A DNA stretch of 64,000 nucleotides. Origin: Streptomyces sp. Je 1-369. GTDB lineage: Bacteria; Actinomycetota; Actinomycetes; Streptomycetales; Streptomycetaceae. Below the pieces are notes generated by a model that saw only the letters and a program-made list of their open reading frames with translations, ran no database searches and was not told where the DNA came from. The position numbers were made by a program, and so were the translations under genes. Positions 51,198-60,239 of this stretch are shown here, in pieces (the stretch's first letter is position 1; each line of letters begins with the position of its first letter). The stretch lies in the NCBI RefSeq assembly GCF_026810505.1, contig NZ_CP101750.1, forward strand, positions 3,997,254 through 4,061,253, given 5' to 3'.

Positions 51198-52272
51198 GAT
51201 CAGTTGGGCGCGCAAGGAGGACGAGGACTGGGCCGACACCGTCCAGGTGCGGCTCGCCTTCGACGAGGAGGTGCCGGTCGGGTTCGCCGATGAGGTGCTC
51301 GCCGAGGCACGTCAGCTCGTCGAGGAGGCCGGGCAGCCCGCCCGTGAGGTGTTCGGGGACCCGACCTCGTACGCCCGTGGCGTCGCCGCCGAACGGGTCA
51401 GCGAGACGTACCGGGCCGGGATCGACACGCGTGGGCTGCGGCCCGCCGAGCGGCTCGGCGCCGCGCTCGGCTCCATGGGGTTCCTCGTGTTCGCCGTCTT
51501 CGGTCTCGTCTGGATCCAGGACGGGCTGTGGGTCGGGGTGAACTGGTCCTCGGTCGCGGGGCTCACGGGGATCGGCGTCGCAGTCAGCGCGGGGTGCGTC
51601 GCCTTCGTCGCCCGTGCCGCCGGGCTGTTCCGGGGCATGTGGTGGTTCCTGGCGGGAGCGGCCGTCGCCCTCGCCGCCACCATCGCCCTCGCCAACACGC
51701 TCTCCGACGAGCGGCTGTTCCGCGTGCCCGCGCCGGTCCTCATGCTGCTCGGCATCCCGCTGGCCGTCGCCGCGTTCCTGCTGCCCGAGGAGAGGATCAA
51801 CGGCTGGTTCACGCCGTCCCGGCCGGTCGGTGGCCTGGACGACGAGCAGTGGCTGGCGCGCCTGGACGGGCTGCTGCGCGGGCGGCACGGCATGAAGGCC
51901 GCCGAGGCCCGCGCCCACGTGGAGGAGGTGCGGCAGCATCTCGCGGCAACCGAAAAGCACGACGCCTACGGGCGCGCCGAGCACCTCTTCGGTGACGTCG
52001 CGATCTACGCCCTGCGCCTCTCCGAAGGCCCGCGCAGACAGCAGCGCATCACACGCCAGAAGTTCTACGGCGCCCTCACCTCCGCCGTGTTCTTCGGCGT
52101 CCTCACCGTCGACAAACTGCTCGACCCGCAGGAACGCTCGTCCGGCTGGGTCGCCTGCTTCGTGGGCGCGTTCGGCTGCGCGGCCTGGGGCGCCTTCAGT
52201 GAATGGCGCGCCCTGCGCAAGCAACGCGCGGCGCTCACGGACCTCGCGGGCCCCGCAGCCACCAAGCCTTAA
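51175..52272 (+). CDS. HAAS-like membrane protein, partner of PadR
   Basis: A 365-residue protein. The N-terminal 95 residues are soluble and helical (DVTVQVRLAFDEEVPVGFAD-like region and ARQLVEEAGQPAREVFGDPT), like the HAAS domain that often follows PadR. Then come four hydrophobic segments (about residues 95-120, 123-150, 153-175 and 180-205), a soluble part (EVRQHLAATEKHDAYGRAEH) and two more segments near the C-terminus. A signalling or permease-like role is likely but unknown. AGGGGGAA precedes the ATG. The second HAAS-like unit resembles the first. Confidence 0.78.
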   Translation: MSKTPAAEISWARKEDEDWADTVQVRLAFDEEVPVGFADEVLAEARQLVEEAGQPAREVFGDPTSYARGVAAERVSETYRAGIDTRGLRPAERLGAALGSMGFLVFAVFGLVWIQDGLWVGVNWSSVAGLTGIGVAVSAGCVAFVARAAGLFRGMWWFLAGAAVALAATIALANTLSDERLFRVPAPVLMLLGIPLAVAAFLLPEERINGWFTPSRPVGGLDDEQWLARLDGLLRGRHGMKAAEARAHVEEVRQHLAATEKHDAYGRAEHLFGDVAIYALRLSEGPRRQQRITRQKFYGALTSAVFFGVLTVDKLLDPQERSSGWVACFVGAFGCAAWGAFSEWRALRKQRAALTDLAGPAATKP

Positions 52273-52282
52273 CCTGCCCCGC

Positions 52283-52792
52283 ATGATCCTCGAACCGCTC
52301 GTCGCCGTCGACGGCGCGCTGCCCGGCCACCTCCTCACCGAGGTGACCGGGCTCTACGCGTCGAACCGCGCGTTCTTCGCGCTCAGCGGCGACTTCCCCG
52401 ACCCCGACGACATCCGCGTCGAGCGGGTCGCCAAGGCCCTCGCGGACGAGCTCGCGCACCCGGACGCCGAGGTGCTGCTCGCGCGCTCGCGGGGCCGTCT
52501 CGTCGGCGTCGTCCTCACGCTCGCCCACCACCCGGACCCCACCGACCCCGACCCGTGGATCGGGCTGCTCCTGGTCGACGCGGACCTGCACCGCACGGGC
52601 GTGGGGCGGGAGGTGACGGCGCTCGTCGAGGAGCGGTTCCGGGCGGCGGGACGCGACGCCGTACGCCTCGCCGTCCTGGAGAACAACCCGAAGGCGCTCC
52701 GCTTCTGGACCGCGCTCGGCTACCTCGTCATCGGGCACCGCGAGGACCGCGCCCTGCACCGCCCGTGCGCGGTCCTGCGCAAGCCCCTCTGA
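52283..52792 (+). CDS. GNAT family acetyltransferase
   Basis: A 169-residue N-acetyltransferase. The acetyl-CoA motif is LLVDADLHRTGVGREVTALV, and the late motif is LAVLENNPKALRFWTALGYL. The substrate is unknown. It starts ten bases after the PadR-linked membrane gene, so may be co-transcribed with it. It is convergent with the M1 peptidase gene, 34 bases away, with direct repeats of tgacacacgg between them. Confidence 0.87.
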   Translation: MILEPLVAVDGALPGHLLTEVTGLYASNRAFFALSGDFPDPDDIRVERVAKALADELAHPDAEVLLARSRGRLVGVVLTLAHHPDPTDPDPWIGLLLVDADLHRTGVGREVTALVEERFRAAGRDAVRLAVLENNPKALRFWTALGYLVIGHREDRALHRPCAVLRKPL

Positions 52793-52826
52793 CACACGGG
52801 CCGGGGGCGGCCCGGTGACACACGGG

Positions 52827-54260
52827 TCAGGGGCGGTCCGGCTTTCCGTCCCCGTACAGCCAGTCGCCCCAGATCTTGCTGACCTCGTCGCGCGCGTCGT
52901 CGCCGCCCGCGTTCTGCTCGACGTACTCCGTGAAGTCCTTGGTGTCCGCGTTCTTGTGCCGGTACGTCTTCGTCCAGCCCTGCACGATGTCGTAGAACGT
53001 GTCGTCGCCGACGGCCTGACGGATCTTGTGGATGACCATGGCGGCCCGTTCGTAGACGGGCGGGTCGGAGATGCTCGCGGCGTCCGTGGGCCTGGCGGGC
53101 GGGAACGCCCAGATCGCTTCGTTGTCCGCCTTGTCCTCGTAGTAGTCGCCCTTGTAGAGCGCGTCGAAGGTCTTCTGGGCGCTGTCCCCGTCGTGGTCCT
53201 CGTCGTACAGCCACGTCGCGTACGTCGCGAAGCCCTCGTTGAGCCACATGTCGCGCCACGACTTGGGCGTGACGGAGTTGCCGAACCACTGGTGGGCCAG
53301 CTCGTGGACGAGGAGGTCGGTGTCGGGGGCACCCGGGAAGACGGGGCGGTTCTGGGTCTCAAGCGCGTAGCCCGCGTCGTCCTCGCGGTCGACGATCGCT
53401 CCGGCGGAGGAGAAGGGGTAGGGGCCGAAGTTGTACTCGGACCACTCGATGACGTCCGGGATCTTCGCAAGGACCTTCTTGCTCGCCTTCGCCTGCGAGG
53501 GGTCGACGGCCGTGATGACGGGCAGCCCGTCCTCCGTCGTCGACGTCTGCATCTCGTACTCGCCGATGGCCACGGTCGCCAGGTAGCTCGCCATGGGTTC
53601 GGCGCTGTGCCAGGCGAACGTGGTGCGGCCGTTCTTCGTCGACTCGCGCGTCAACTCGCCGTTGGAGACGGCCTTCAGGCCCTTGGGAACGGTGACCTGT
53701 ATGTCGTACGAGGCCTTGTCGCTCGGGTGATGATTGCCGGGGAACCACGCCATCGACCCGGCCGGTTCGCCGAGCGCGAGCGCGCCGTCGTCCGTCTTGA
53801 GCCAGCCCTCTTCGGCGCCGTCGTCGTCGGTGATGGTCTCCGGAGTGCCGGAGTAGCGGACGACCGCGCGGAACGTCTCGCCCCGGTCGAGCTCGTCGGC
53901 CGGGCGGACCCGCAGCTCGTGGCCCGCGCGCTGGAAGCGGGCGGCCTTGCCCTCGACGGTGATGCCGGAGACGTCCAGGCCCTTGAGGTCCAGGTCGAAG
54001 GAGCTGAGGTTCTTGGTGGCGCGGGCGGTGATCTCCGCGGTCCCGGTGAGGTGCCGGGAGTCGGGGTCGTAGCCGAGGGTCAGGCCGTAGTGCGCCACGT
54101 CGTAGCCGCCGTTGCCCAGCTTGGGGAAGTACGGGTCGCGCAGGCCGTCGGCGCCCGGCGTGCCGTCGACACCCGCGCCGCTGCAGCCGGCGACGGTCGC
54201 GAGCAGGGTGAGGGCACAGGTGGCGGTGGCGGCTCGGGCGGCCGTGGATCGCAGTTGCAC
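52827..54260 (-). CDS. M1 family aminopeptidase lipoprotein
   Basis: A 477-residue secreted zinc metallopeptidase. The start GTG at 54260 gives a signal peptide with lipobox (LLATVAGC). The zinc motif is LLVHELAHQWFGNSVTPKSW (HExxH near residue 317) with the downstream glutamate in WLNEGFATYATWLYDE. The substrate-binding GAMEN-type loop is replaced by SSAGAIVDRE. It would hydrolyse peptides outside the cell. It is monocistronic; downstream on the same strand nothing follows before the convergent GNAT gene. Confidence 0.9.
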   Translation of the reverse strand: MQLRSTAARAATATCALTLLATVAGCSGAGVDGTPGADGLRDPYFPKLGNGGYDVAHYGLTLGYDPDSRHLTGTAEITARATKNLSSFDLDLKGLDVSGITVEGKAARFQRAGHELRVRPADELDRGETFRAVVRYSGTPETITDDDGAEEGWLKTDDGALALGEPAGSMAWFPGNHHPSDKASYDIQVTVPKGLKAVSNGELTRESTKNGRTTFAWHSAEPMASYLATVAIGEYEMQTSTTEDGLPVITAVDPSQAKASKKVLAKIPDVIEWSEYNFGPYPFSSAGAIVDREDDAGYALETQNRPVFPGAPDTDLLVHELAHQWFGNSVTPKSWRDMWLNEGFATYATWLYDEDHDGDSAQKTFDALYKGDYYEDKADNEAIWAFPPARPTDAASISDPPVYERAAMVIHKIRQAVGDDTFYDIVQGWTKTYRHKNADTKDFTEYVEQNAGGDDARDEVSKIWGDWLYGDGKPDRP

Positions 54261-54333
54261 GCCGGTGATCTTATGCGGCAAATGTTCGGGGCGGGGCGGT
54301 ATGGCCGCCGCCCGGTGTCGCGGCGGAGTCAGG

Positions 54334-54630
54334 TCAGAGCACCGCGACGCCCAACGGTCGCTCCCCGGCCGGGAGTCGGCGCACCGAGCCGTCCTCCGCG
54401 TCGACGACCGAGATGCCGTTCCCATAGCCGTCGCGGGTGAAGCCGCCCGTGACGTACGCGGTGCGGCCGGCCGCGGACACGGCGACGTACGCGGTACGGC
54501 AGTCCGCGGACACGGCGACCTACGCGGTACGGCCGTCCGCGGACTCGGCGACGTCCTCGTGCGGGCCGCGTGCCAGTACGGCCGTCGTGGCGGCGAGCGC
54601 CCGCCGCCGGGCTGCCGCGGGCGCCTTCAT
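54334..54630 (-). pseudogene. YVTN-type beta-propeller protein, with in-frame stop
   Basis: 99 codons from an ATG at 54630 that overlaps the ankyrin stop by four bases. A short N-terminus is followed by three 11-residue units of the form DGRTAYVAVSA, then TAYVTGGFTRDGYGNGISVV and DAEDGSVRRLPAGERPLGVA. The first repeat carries a TAG where Tyr is expected (54520-54522). Real YVTN proteins have many more blades, so this is both truncated and interrupted. The 33-bp repeats are near identical, showing recent expansion. Confidence 0.7.
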
Positions 54631-55229
54631 GACACGTTCCGCAGCAGCGCCGCGATGCGGTCGAAACCGCGCCGCTCGGCATGCGCGAGCGGGGTGACGC
54701 CGTCCCGGTCCGCGAGGTCCGGCGTCGCGCCCGCGGCGAGGAGCAGCTCGACTATCTCCTGGTGCGCGCGGCCGCCGTCGCCGAGGATCACGGCTTCGAG
54801 GAGGGCCGTCCAGCCGAGGTCGTTGACGTGGTCGACGTCGGTGTCGGTGACACGCAGCACTTCCCGTACGTACGCGACATGCCCGCGCTCCGACGCGGGG
54901 ATCACGGAGATCCCGCCGAAGCGGTTGCGCAGCTTCAGGTCAGGTCCCGCGGGCAGCAGTACGCGCAACATGGCGACGCTGCCCGTCACGCCGGTGACCA
55001 GCCACGGACTGTCGGAACGGTGGTCCTGCGCGTTGACGTCGGCACCGGCGGCGACAAGTACGCGGGCCGCCTCCACGTGGTCGCCGGTGGCGGCGAGCAG
55101 CAGCGGGCTGCGCAGCTCGGTGTCGCGTGCCTCGACGCGGGCGCCCTCGTCGAGGGCGGCGGTCACTTCGGCGGCGTTCCCGGCCCGGGCGGCGTCGAGC
55201 AGCCGCCGGTCGGCAGCGGTGGTGTTCAT
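54627..55229 (-). CDS. ankyrin-repeat protein
   Basis: A 200-residue protein with about five ankyrin repeats: LLDAARAGNAAEVTAALDEG, SPLLLAATGDHVEAARVLVA, then GADVNAQDHRSDSPWLVTGV and GWTALLEAVILGDGGRAHQE, ending TPLAHAERRGFDRIAALLR. It has no signal peptide. It lies 109 bases from hbpS on the same strand and its stop overlaps the start of the broken YVTN gene. Such bacterial ankyrin proteins often regulate catalases or bind partner proteins; in this context a link to heme or redox stress is plausible but unproved. Confidence 0.9.
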   Translation of the reverse strand: MNTTAADRRLLDAARAGNAAEVTAALDEGARVEARDTELRSPLLLAATGDHVEAARVLVAAGADVNAQDHRSDSPWLVTGVTGSVAMLRVLLPAGPDLKLRNRFGGISVIPASERGHVAYVREVLRVTDTDVDHVNDLGWTALLEAVILGDGGRAHQEIVELLLAAGATPDLADRDGVTPLAHAERRGFDRIAALLRNVS

Positions 55230-55338
55230 GGCGGATCTCCTCGTCGTGCGGGCCCCCGCGCGGACGGGCGCGGGGACCGGGAACAGCCTGCGCAGGAAGA
55301 TGGTCAGCGGTCGCGCGCGCTCAGCGGTTGCGTGCGGC

Positions 55339-55896
55339 TCAGCGGTTGAGCGCCGCCACGCCCGCCTTCGCGAACTTCTCGTCCAGGTCGCCGCTCGGGG
55401 CGCCCGCGACACCGATGCCCGCGACGGGCGCGCCCTTGGCGGTGACCGGCGCGCCGCCCGCGAGGAACAGGGTGCCGGGGATGTCCTTCAGGTTCGGGGC
55501 CTGCTCCAGGCGCTTGGTCAGCTCGGAGGTGGGCGCGTTCCAGGACACGGCGGTGTACGCCTTCTTCACGGCGGACTCGGGGGACTGCGGGCCCGCGCCG
55601 TCGCCGCGCAGCTCGACGATGGTGTTGCCGTTGCGGTCGACGACGGCGACGGAGACGCGCTGGTTCTCCTTCTTCGCCGCGTCGAGGGTGGCCTGCGCGG
55701 CCTTGGTGGCGGCGGCGACGGTGAGGTGCGTGGACTGCGTCAGGTTCTTGTTGCCCGCGTCGGCGGTGACGGCGGCCTTCGAGGCGGCGTCGGGGGTGCC
55801 TGCGGTGGCGGAGACGGCACCGAAGGTACCGGCGCCGAGGACGGCGGCGGTGGCGGCGACGGTGAGGACGCGGGTGCGGCGGGAGAGCTTCTGCAT
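55339..55896 (-). CDS. hbpS: secreted heme-binding protein HbpS (GlcG/HbpS family)
   Basis: A 185-residue protein. After the signal peptide (MQKLSRRTRVLTVAATAAVL) comes the GlcG/HbpS domain: HLTVAAATKAAQATLDAAKK, VSVAVVDRNGNTIVELRGDG and the end GVAGAPSGDLDEKFAKAG. In Streptomyces HbpS is an octamer that binds heme and degrades it, and interacts with the sensor SenS. It is divergent from senS-senR here, matching the described arrangement. An upstream in-frame ATG at 55977 would disrupt the signal peptide. Confidence 0.92.
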   Translation of the reverse strand: MQKLSRRTRVLTVAATAAVLGAGTFGAVSATAGTPDAASKAAVTADAGNKNLTQSTHLTVAAATKAAQATLDAAKKENQRVSVAVVDRNGNTIVELRGDGAGPQSPESAVKKAYTAVSWNAPTSELTKRLEQAPNLKDIPGTLFLAGGAPVTAKGAPVAGIGVAGAPSGDLDEKFAKAGVAALNR

Positions 55897-56130
55897 CGGG
55901 GGCTCCTGGGGTGGTGGTCCGTGGAAGTGGGGTTCGAGGGGAGGTGCTTCCCTCTGCCATCCATCCTCAGCTCGCATCCACGCCCCACCCCTCCACGTAC
56001 CGGCTCGCTGCCGCGCGCGACTCGGCCGACACCAGGGTCAACCGATCGGCTGACCCCTGCGGGGCCCCGGCGGGCCACAATGGGGGTGTTTGCCCAGTTC
56101 AGGATGGCAGTACGAGAAGGAGGCCCCGCC

Positions 56131-57438
56131 ATGGGACAGCGCACACCGGGCCTCGACCCCCGCACACCGGGCCTCGACCCCCGCGCACCAGGGCTCGACC
56201 CCCGCACGCCGGACCCCGACGCCCGCTGGCTCGCGGCCGTCATGCACACCGCGTTCTTCCTGCTCCTCGGGTCGTCGCTGGCACGCTTCCTGATGCGGCA
56301 CCCCGGTGAGCCCCGCACCCCGTGGATCATCGCGCTCGCGGTCTCCCTCGCCCTCCTCTACGTGCTCGGCCCCACCGTCGGCGCCCGCCCCACCGCGCCG
56401 CGCCGCCTGATCTGGCTGAGCCTCGTCGTGGCCGTCTGGGTCGTGATCGTCATACTCGCGCCGAGCTTCGCGTGGTGCGCGGTGCCGCTCTTCTACACCG
56501 GGCTCCGTACGCTGCCGCCGCGCGCAGCCCTCTTCCTGGTGGCCGTCCTGACCGCCTTCGTGGTCGTCGCACAGCTGCAACTCGCGGGCGCCTTCGACCC
56601 GATACTGCTGTTCGCGCCGCCCGCGTGGGCGGCCGTCGCGGCGGCCGTCTTCCTGTACATGCAGCGCCAGGCCGCCCGCCAGCGCGAACTGATCGACGAC
56701 TTGATCCGTACGCGCCGCGAACTGGCCGCCACGGAGCGCCGCGAGGGCACCCTCGCCGAGCGACAGCGCCTGTCCATGGAGATCCACGACACCCTCGCGC
56801 AGGGCCTGTCCAGTCAGCAGATGCTGCTGCAGGCCGCCGACCGCGTCTGGGACACGGACCCGGCGAAGGCGCGCACGCACGTCCGCACCGCGGAGTCGAT
56901 CACGGAGCACGGTCTCGCGGAGGCCCGCCGCTTCGTGCAGGACCTGGCTCCCGCGGACCTCGCGGACGGCGGCGACGTGGCCCAGGCGCTGCGGGCCCTC
57001 GCGGAGCGCGAGTCGGAGCGCGAGTCGGAGCGCGAGTCGGGGGCGGGACTCACCGTCCGCTTCCACGCGGAGGGCACCCCGCCGCCGCTGCCCGACCGGG
57101 TCAGCTCGGCGCTGCTGCGCATCGCGCAGGGCGCCCTGGCGAACGTACGCGAGCACGCGGACGCGACGACGGCGGCGCTGACCCTCACGTTCCTCGACGA
57201 CCAGGTGGTCCTGGACGTGGCGGACGACGGCCGCGGTTTCACGCCGCCGACCGCAGCGGGCACGGGTACGGGTACGGGTACGGGCGTACGCGGACACGGC
57301 CTGCCCGCGATCCGCGCGCGGGCCCGCCAGCTCGGCGGCACACTGACGATCGAGTCGGCGCCCGGCGAGGGCGCGGTCCTCTCCGTATCGATCCCGCTGA
57401 CCCCACTGATCCCGCTGACCCCGCTGGAGGCCCAGTGA
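56131..57438 (+). CDS. senS: sensor histidine kinase SenS-like
   Basis: A 435-residue NarL-type kinase. About five membrane segments lie at residues 33-190, then the DHp helix MEIHDTLAQGLSSQQMLLQA with the acceptor His near 219, and a HATPase domain (RIAQGALANVREHADATTAA, DVADDGRGFT, RGHGLPAIRARARQLGG). The N-terminus repeats TPGLDPR three times (24-bp units) and there are ERES and GT repeats as well. GGAGG precedes the ATG. Its TGA overlaps the senR GTG. It is divergent from hbpS, whose product is its extracytoplasmic accessory. Confidence 0.9.
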   Translation: MGQRTPGLDPRTPGLDPRAPGLDPRTPDPDARWLAAVMHTAFFLLLGSSLARFLMRHPGEPRTPWIIALAVSLALLYVLGPTVGARPTAPRRLIWLSLVVAVWVVIVILAPSFAWCAVPLFYTGLRTLPPRAALFLVAVLTAFVVVAQLQLAGAFDPILLFAPPAWAAVAAAVFLYMQRQAARQRELIDDLIRTRRELAATERREGTLAERQRLSMEIHDTLAQGLSSQQMLLQAADRVWDTDPAKARTHVRTAESITEHGLAEARRFVQDLAPADLADGGDVAQALRALAERESERESERESGAGLTVRFHAEGTPPPLPDRVSSALLRIAQGALANVREHADATTAALTLTFLDDQVVLDVADDGRGFTPPTAAGTGTGTGTGVRGHGLPAIRARARQLGGTLTIESAPGEGAVLSVSIPLTPLIPLTPLEAQ

Positions 57439-58091
57439 CCGACACCGCGCCCGCCCCCATCCCCGCCCCCGTCCGCCTGCTGGTCTGCGACGACCACGTC
57501 GTCGTACGCGCGGGCCTGCTCGCCCTGCTCGGCAGCGCACCGGACATCGAGGTGGTCGGCGAGGCGGGCACGGGCGAGGAAGCGGTGGCGCTGGCCGCGA
57601 AACTGACGCCGGACGTGGTCCTGATGGACCTGCAACTGGGCGAGGGCATCGACGGCGTGGAAGCCACCCGCCGCATCACGTCGGCCCCGGCCCCGACCCC
57701 GCACGTCCTGGTCCTGACGACCTACGACACGGACGCGGACATCACCCGCGCCATCGAGGCGGGCGCGACGGGCTACCTGCTCAAGGCGGAGCGCCCCGAG
57801 GAACTCTTCTCCGCGATCCAGGCCGCGTCCCAGGGCCGCACCGCGCTCTCACCCCCGGTCGCCACCCGCGTCATGGCCCGCATGCGCGCCCCCCGGCCCA
57901 CGCTCACCGACCGCGAACGCGACATCCTCGGCCAGCTCTCCCAGGGCCTCGGCAACCGCGACATCGCCCGAGCCCTGTTCATCAGCGAGGCCACGGTCAA
58001 AACCCACCTGGGCCGCATCTACGACAAGCTGGGCGTGGACACGAGGGCGGGAGCGGTCTCAGTGGCCAAGGAACAACGCCTGCTGCCGTGA
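57435..58091 (+). CDS. senR: response regulator SenR-like (NarL/LuxR)
   Basis: A 218-residue regulator. The receiver has VCDDHVVVRAGLLALLGSAP and DVVLMDLQLGEGIDG with the phospho-acceptor Asp near residue 65. The C-terminal LuxR-type helix-turn-helix is LTDRERDILGQLSQGLGNRD, then IARALFISEATVKTHLGRIY. In the described system SenR is activated by SenS and controls hbpS and redox genes. It starts inside the stop codon of senS (GTGA). Confidence 0.93.
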   Translation: MTDTAPAPIPAPVRLLVCDDHVVVRAGLLALLGSAPDIEVVGEAGTGEEAVALAAKLTPDVVLMDLQLGEGIDGVEATRRITSAPAPTPHVLVLTTYDTDADITRAIEAGATGYLLKAERPEELFSAIQAASQGRTALSPPVATRVMARMRAPRPTLTDRERDILGQLSQGLGNRDIARALFISEATVKTHLGRIYDKLGVDTRAGAVSVAKEQRLLP

Positions 58092-58108
58092 GGCCGTCGT
58101 AAGGCGGT

Positions 58109-58738
58109 TCAGAACTCGCTGGTGTCGAGCTCGAAGCCGAGAGGCTCCGGAAGGGGAACGACCTTGGAGAGCTTGAAGATCTCCTGGTGCTCGTACTCCT
58201 CGCCCGCGGGCTCCGTGTACAGCACGGCGTTCCCCGCCTCGCGGTCGATGAGCAGGTAGACGGGGATGCCCGCGCGGGCGTAACCGAGGATCTTCTTGTG
58301 ACGGTCGTTGTCGCCGGTGGACCGGGAGGTCACTTCCGCCACGAGGAGGACGGCGGCGGGGTCGTGGTACTTGTCATCGTTGGCGAAGCTGCCCTTCGGG
58401 GCAATCACCAGGTCGGGCTCGACTTGACCGGACAAAGAGGCACCTGGCAGGTACAGGCCGATGCCCGTATAGGAACGCAGTTCCTTCCCCGGCCGCCGAA
58501 CGGCCACCTGATGGCTCATCTCGGCGACGAATTCCTCATGCTCCCCATTGGGTGGAGGCGTCACGTGGATCTCCCCTTCGATCAACTCCACGCGCCACCC
58601 CTTGGGGGCAACCGCGTTGAACCAGACGAAGGCTTCCTCCACCGGCATGGCAGGCACCCGGTCCTGGACCAGACTCACCAGAGACCGGCGGTCGAACTCC
58701 TGACAGGGCTCGTACTCCGGAAGTGGCAGTGCTGCCAT
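58109..58738 (-). CDS. Uma2 family endonuclease
   Basis: A 209-residue Uma2/DUF820 protein with intact landmarks: AFVWFNAVAPKGWRVELIEG, EPDLVIAPKGSF with the catalytic Asp, VAEVTSRSTGDNDRHKKILG with the E-x-T and Lys positions, then IPVYLLIDREAGNAVLYTEP. It resembles PD-(D/E)XK-fold nucleases, but function is unclear. GGAGG precedes the ATG at 58738. It is convergent with senR, 17 bases apart. Unlike the copies at 19293 and 23817, its active site is unbroken. Confidence 0.88.
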   Translation of the reverse strand: MAALPLPEYEPCQEFDRRSLVSLVQDRVPAMPVEEAFVWFNAVAPKGWRVELIEGEIHVTPPPNGEHEEFVAEMSHQVAVRRPGKELRSYTGIGLYLPGASLSGQVEPDLVIAPKGSFANDDKYHDPAAVLLVAEVTSRSTGDNDRHKKILGYARAGIPVYLLIDREAGNAVLYTEPAGEEYEHQEIFKLSKVVPLPEPLGFELDTSEF

Positions 58739-58894
58739 GACGGAACCTCCTTCGCTCAACGCGACACTGTCAGCCTAGGCCTCCCAGCCCCCACGGAACC
58801 GCAAACCGTTCACTCGAACGCATGAGCGGCATCGTTTCTGCAGGTCAGCCGCATGACGCCGACCCACACGCCCGGGCCATGACACCATCGACCC

Positions 58895-59395
58895 GTGCTC
58901 GACATCGGCTACGCCCTCTCCCGCCGCTTCCCCGACCCCGCCCAGCTGGACTACGGCCGCGCGGACGTCCACGCGCTGCGGCACGACCTGTTCTGCGGAG
59001 ACGTGTATCTGGCGGACACCAAGGCCGACCGGGAGTTGTCCACAGCCTGGGGATGGGTTCCCGTGCTGGACTTCGCGTGGGCGCTGTGCGACATCGTCGA
59101 GACGCTCGACAAGGATCCGATGGGCAGCCGCGCCTCCCGCCCCCAGTACGCGGAGCTCGACTTCACGGAGTCGACGGACCGCATGCTGTTCGCCCGCCGT
59201 TTCGGCTGGGTGGACATCGAGGCGGACTGGATGGACCCGGACGAGGCGCCGCTGACGTTCTCCCACACCGAGCTCCGCCGCGAGGCGCGCGACTTCCTGC
59301 ACGACCTGGTCGCCGACCTGACGGACCTCCACGACTCCCTCGCGGACAACCCCGCGATCTGGTCCCTCCTGTCCCGCTTCCCCCGGACCCGGTAA
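58895..59395 (+). CDS. hypothetical protein, 166 residues
   Basis: A soluble acidic protein from a GTG: MLDIGYALSRRFPDPAQLDY, then LSTAWGWVPVLDFAWALCDI and TDRMLFARRFGWVDIEADWM. It has several Trp and Asp residues and no known motif. The sequence is coding-biased and convergent with the pentapeptide gene, 18 bases apart. I do not recognise a family; it could be an immunity-like or contact-system protein by composition, but I have no positive evidence. Confidence 0.75.
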   Translation: MLDIGYALSRRFPDPAQLDYGRADVHALRHDLFCGDVYLADTKADRELSTAWGWVPVLDFAWALCDIVETLDKDPMGSRASRPQYAELDFTESTDRMLFARRFGWVDIEADWMDPDEAPLTFSHTELRREARDFLHDLVADLTDLHDSLADNPAIWSLLSRFPRTR

Positions 59396-59413
59396 GGGCC
59401 AAGAAAGCTGGGG

Positions 59414-60100
59414 CTACTCCCCAGGCCCCGCCACCCGCACCCCCACCTGCGCCGCGAACGCCGGAGCCAGTTCCATCAGCTGGGACGGGCTGATCACCGC
59501 ACCGGCGAGACGCTCGATGCCCCGCGCGATGTCCAGCTCCGCCGCGTCCCGCAGGTCGACGTCCTTCATCCGCACCCCCGTGAAATCGGCCCCCCGCACC
59601 ACACAGTCCCGGAACTCCACCCGCTCGAGCGACGCCTGCCCGAAGTCCGGCTCCACCAGCACGCACCCCTCGAACACGACGTCCCGCAGCCGCGCCTTCC
59701 GCAGGTTCACGTAGTCGATCTTCCCGCCGCGCACCACGACCCGCTCCAGCACGCCCCCGTGCAACTGCACGCCCCCGAGCCGCGCGTCGACGACCTCGAC
59801 GTCCCGCAGCGACGCCTCGGCGAGATCGGTCCCCACCCCGCGCGGCTCCGTCAGCACGGAGTCCACGAACCGCGCCCTGACCAGCCGCGTCTCGTCGACC
59901 GCGCACCCCGTCACCGCGCAGTCCATGAACAGGGCCCCACCACCGTCCTGCCCGCCCAGGTCCAGGTCCCGGAACTCCACCCCGTCGTAGTCCCCGTCGG
60001 GCCGCAACTCCCCTCCGTCGTACGGCCGCAGCGGAGGCAACCGCACCGCGGCCCGTCGTACCGCCTCGACCACCCGCACCGGTTTCGTCCTCTGCGCCAT
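59414..60100 (-). CDS. pentapeptide-repeat protein
   Basis: A 228-residue protein. The middle is a pentapeptide-type beta-helix with the A(D/N)LxX pattern: VEFRDLDLGGQDGGGALFMD, VRARFVDSVLTEPRGVGTDL, then NLRKARLRDVVFEGCVLVEP and DFGQASLERVEFRDCVVRGA. The C-terminal 35 residues are outside the repeat (LAGAVISPSQLMELAPAFAA). Such proteins can mimic DNA or bind partners. The ATG at 60100 is used. It is divergent from the FAD gene. Confidence 0.88.
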   Translation of the reverse strand: MAQRTKPVRVVEAVRRAAVRLPPLRPYDGGELRPDGDYDGVEFRDLDLGGQDGGGALFMDCAVTGCAVDETRLVRARFVDSVLTEPRGVGTDLAEASLRDVEVVDARLGGVQLHGGVLERVVVRGGKIDYVNLRKARLRDVVFEGCVLVEPDFGQASLERVEFRDCVVRGADFTGVRMKDVDLRDAAELDIARGIERLAGAVISPSQLMELAPAFAAQVGVRVAGPGE

Positions 60101-60239
60101 CCCCCCATCGTGCACCCCGCCACTGACAACGCCCGCCGACCACCCGAGAACCCGTTCCCCGACCCGATGTCACATTCCGGCGGCCCCCGTCCGTCCAAGA
60201 GGTGAAGTCCAAGCACCCGGCCCGAGGGAGCCCACCTCC

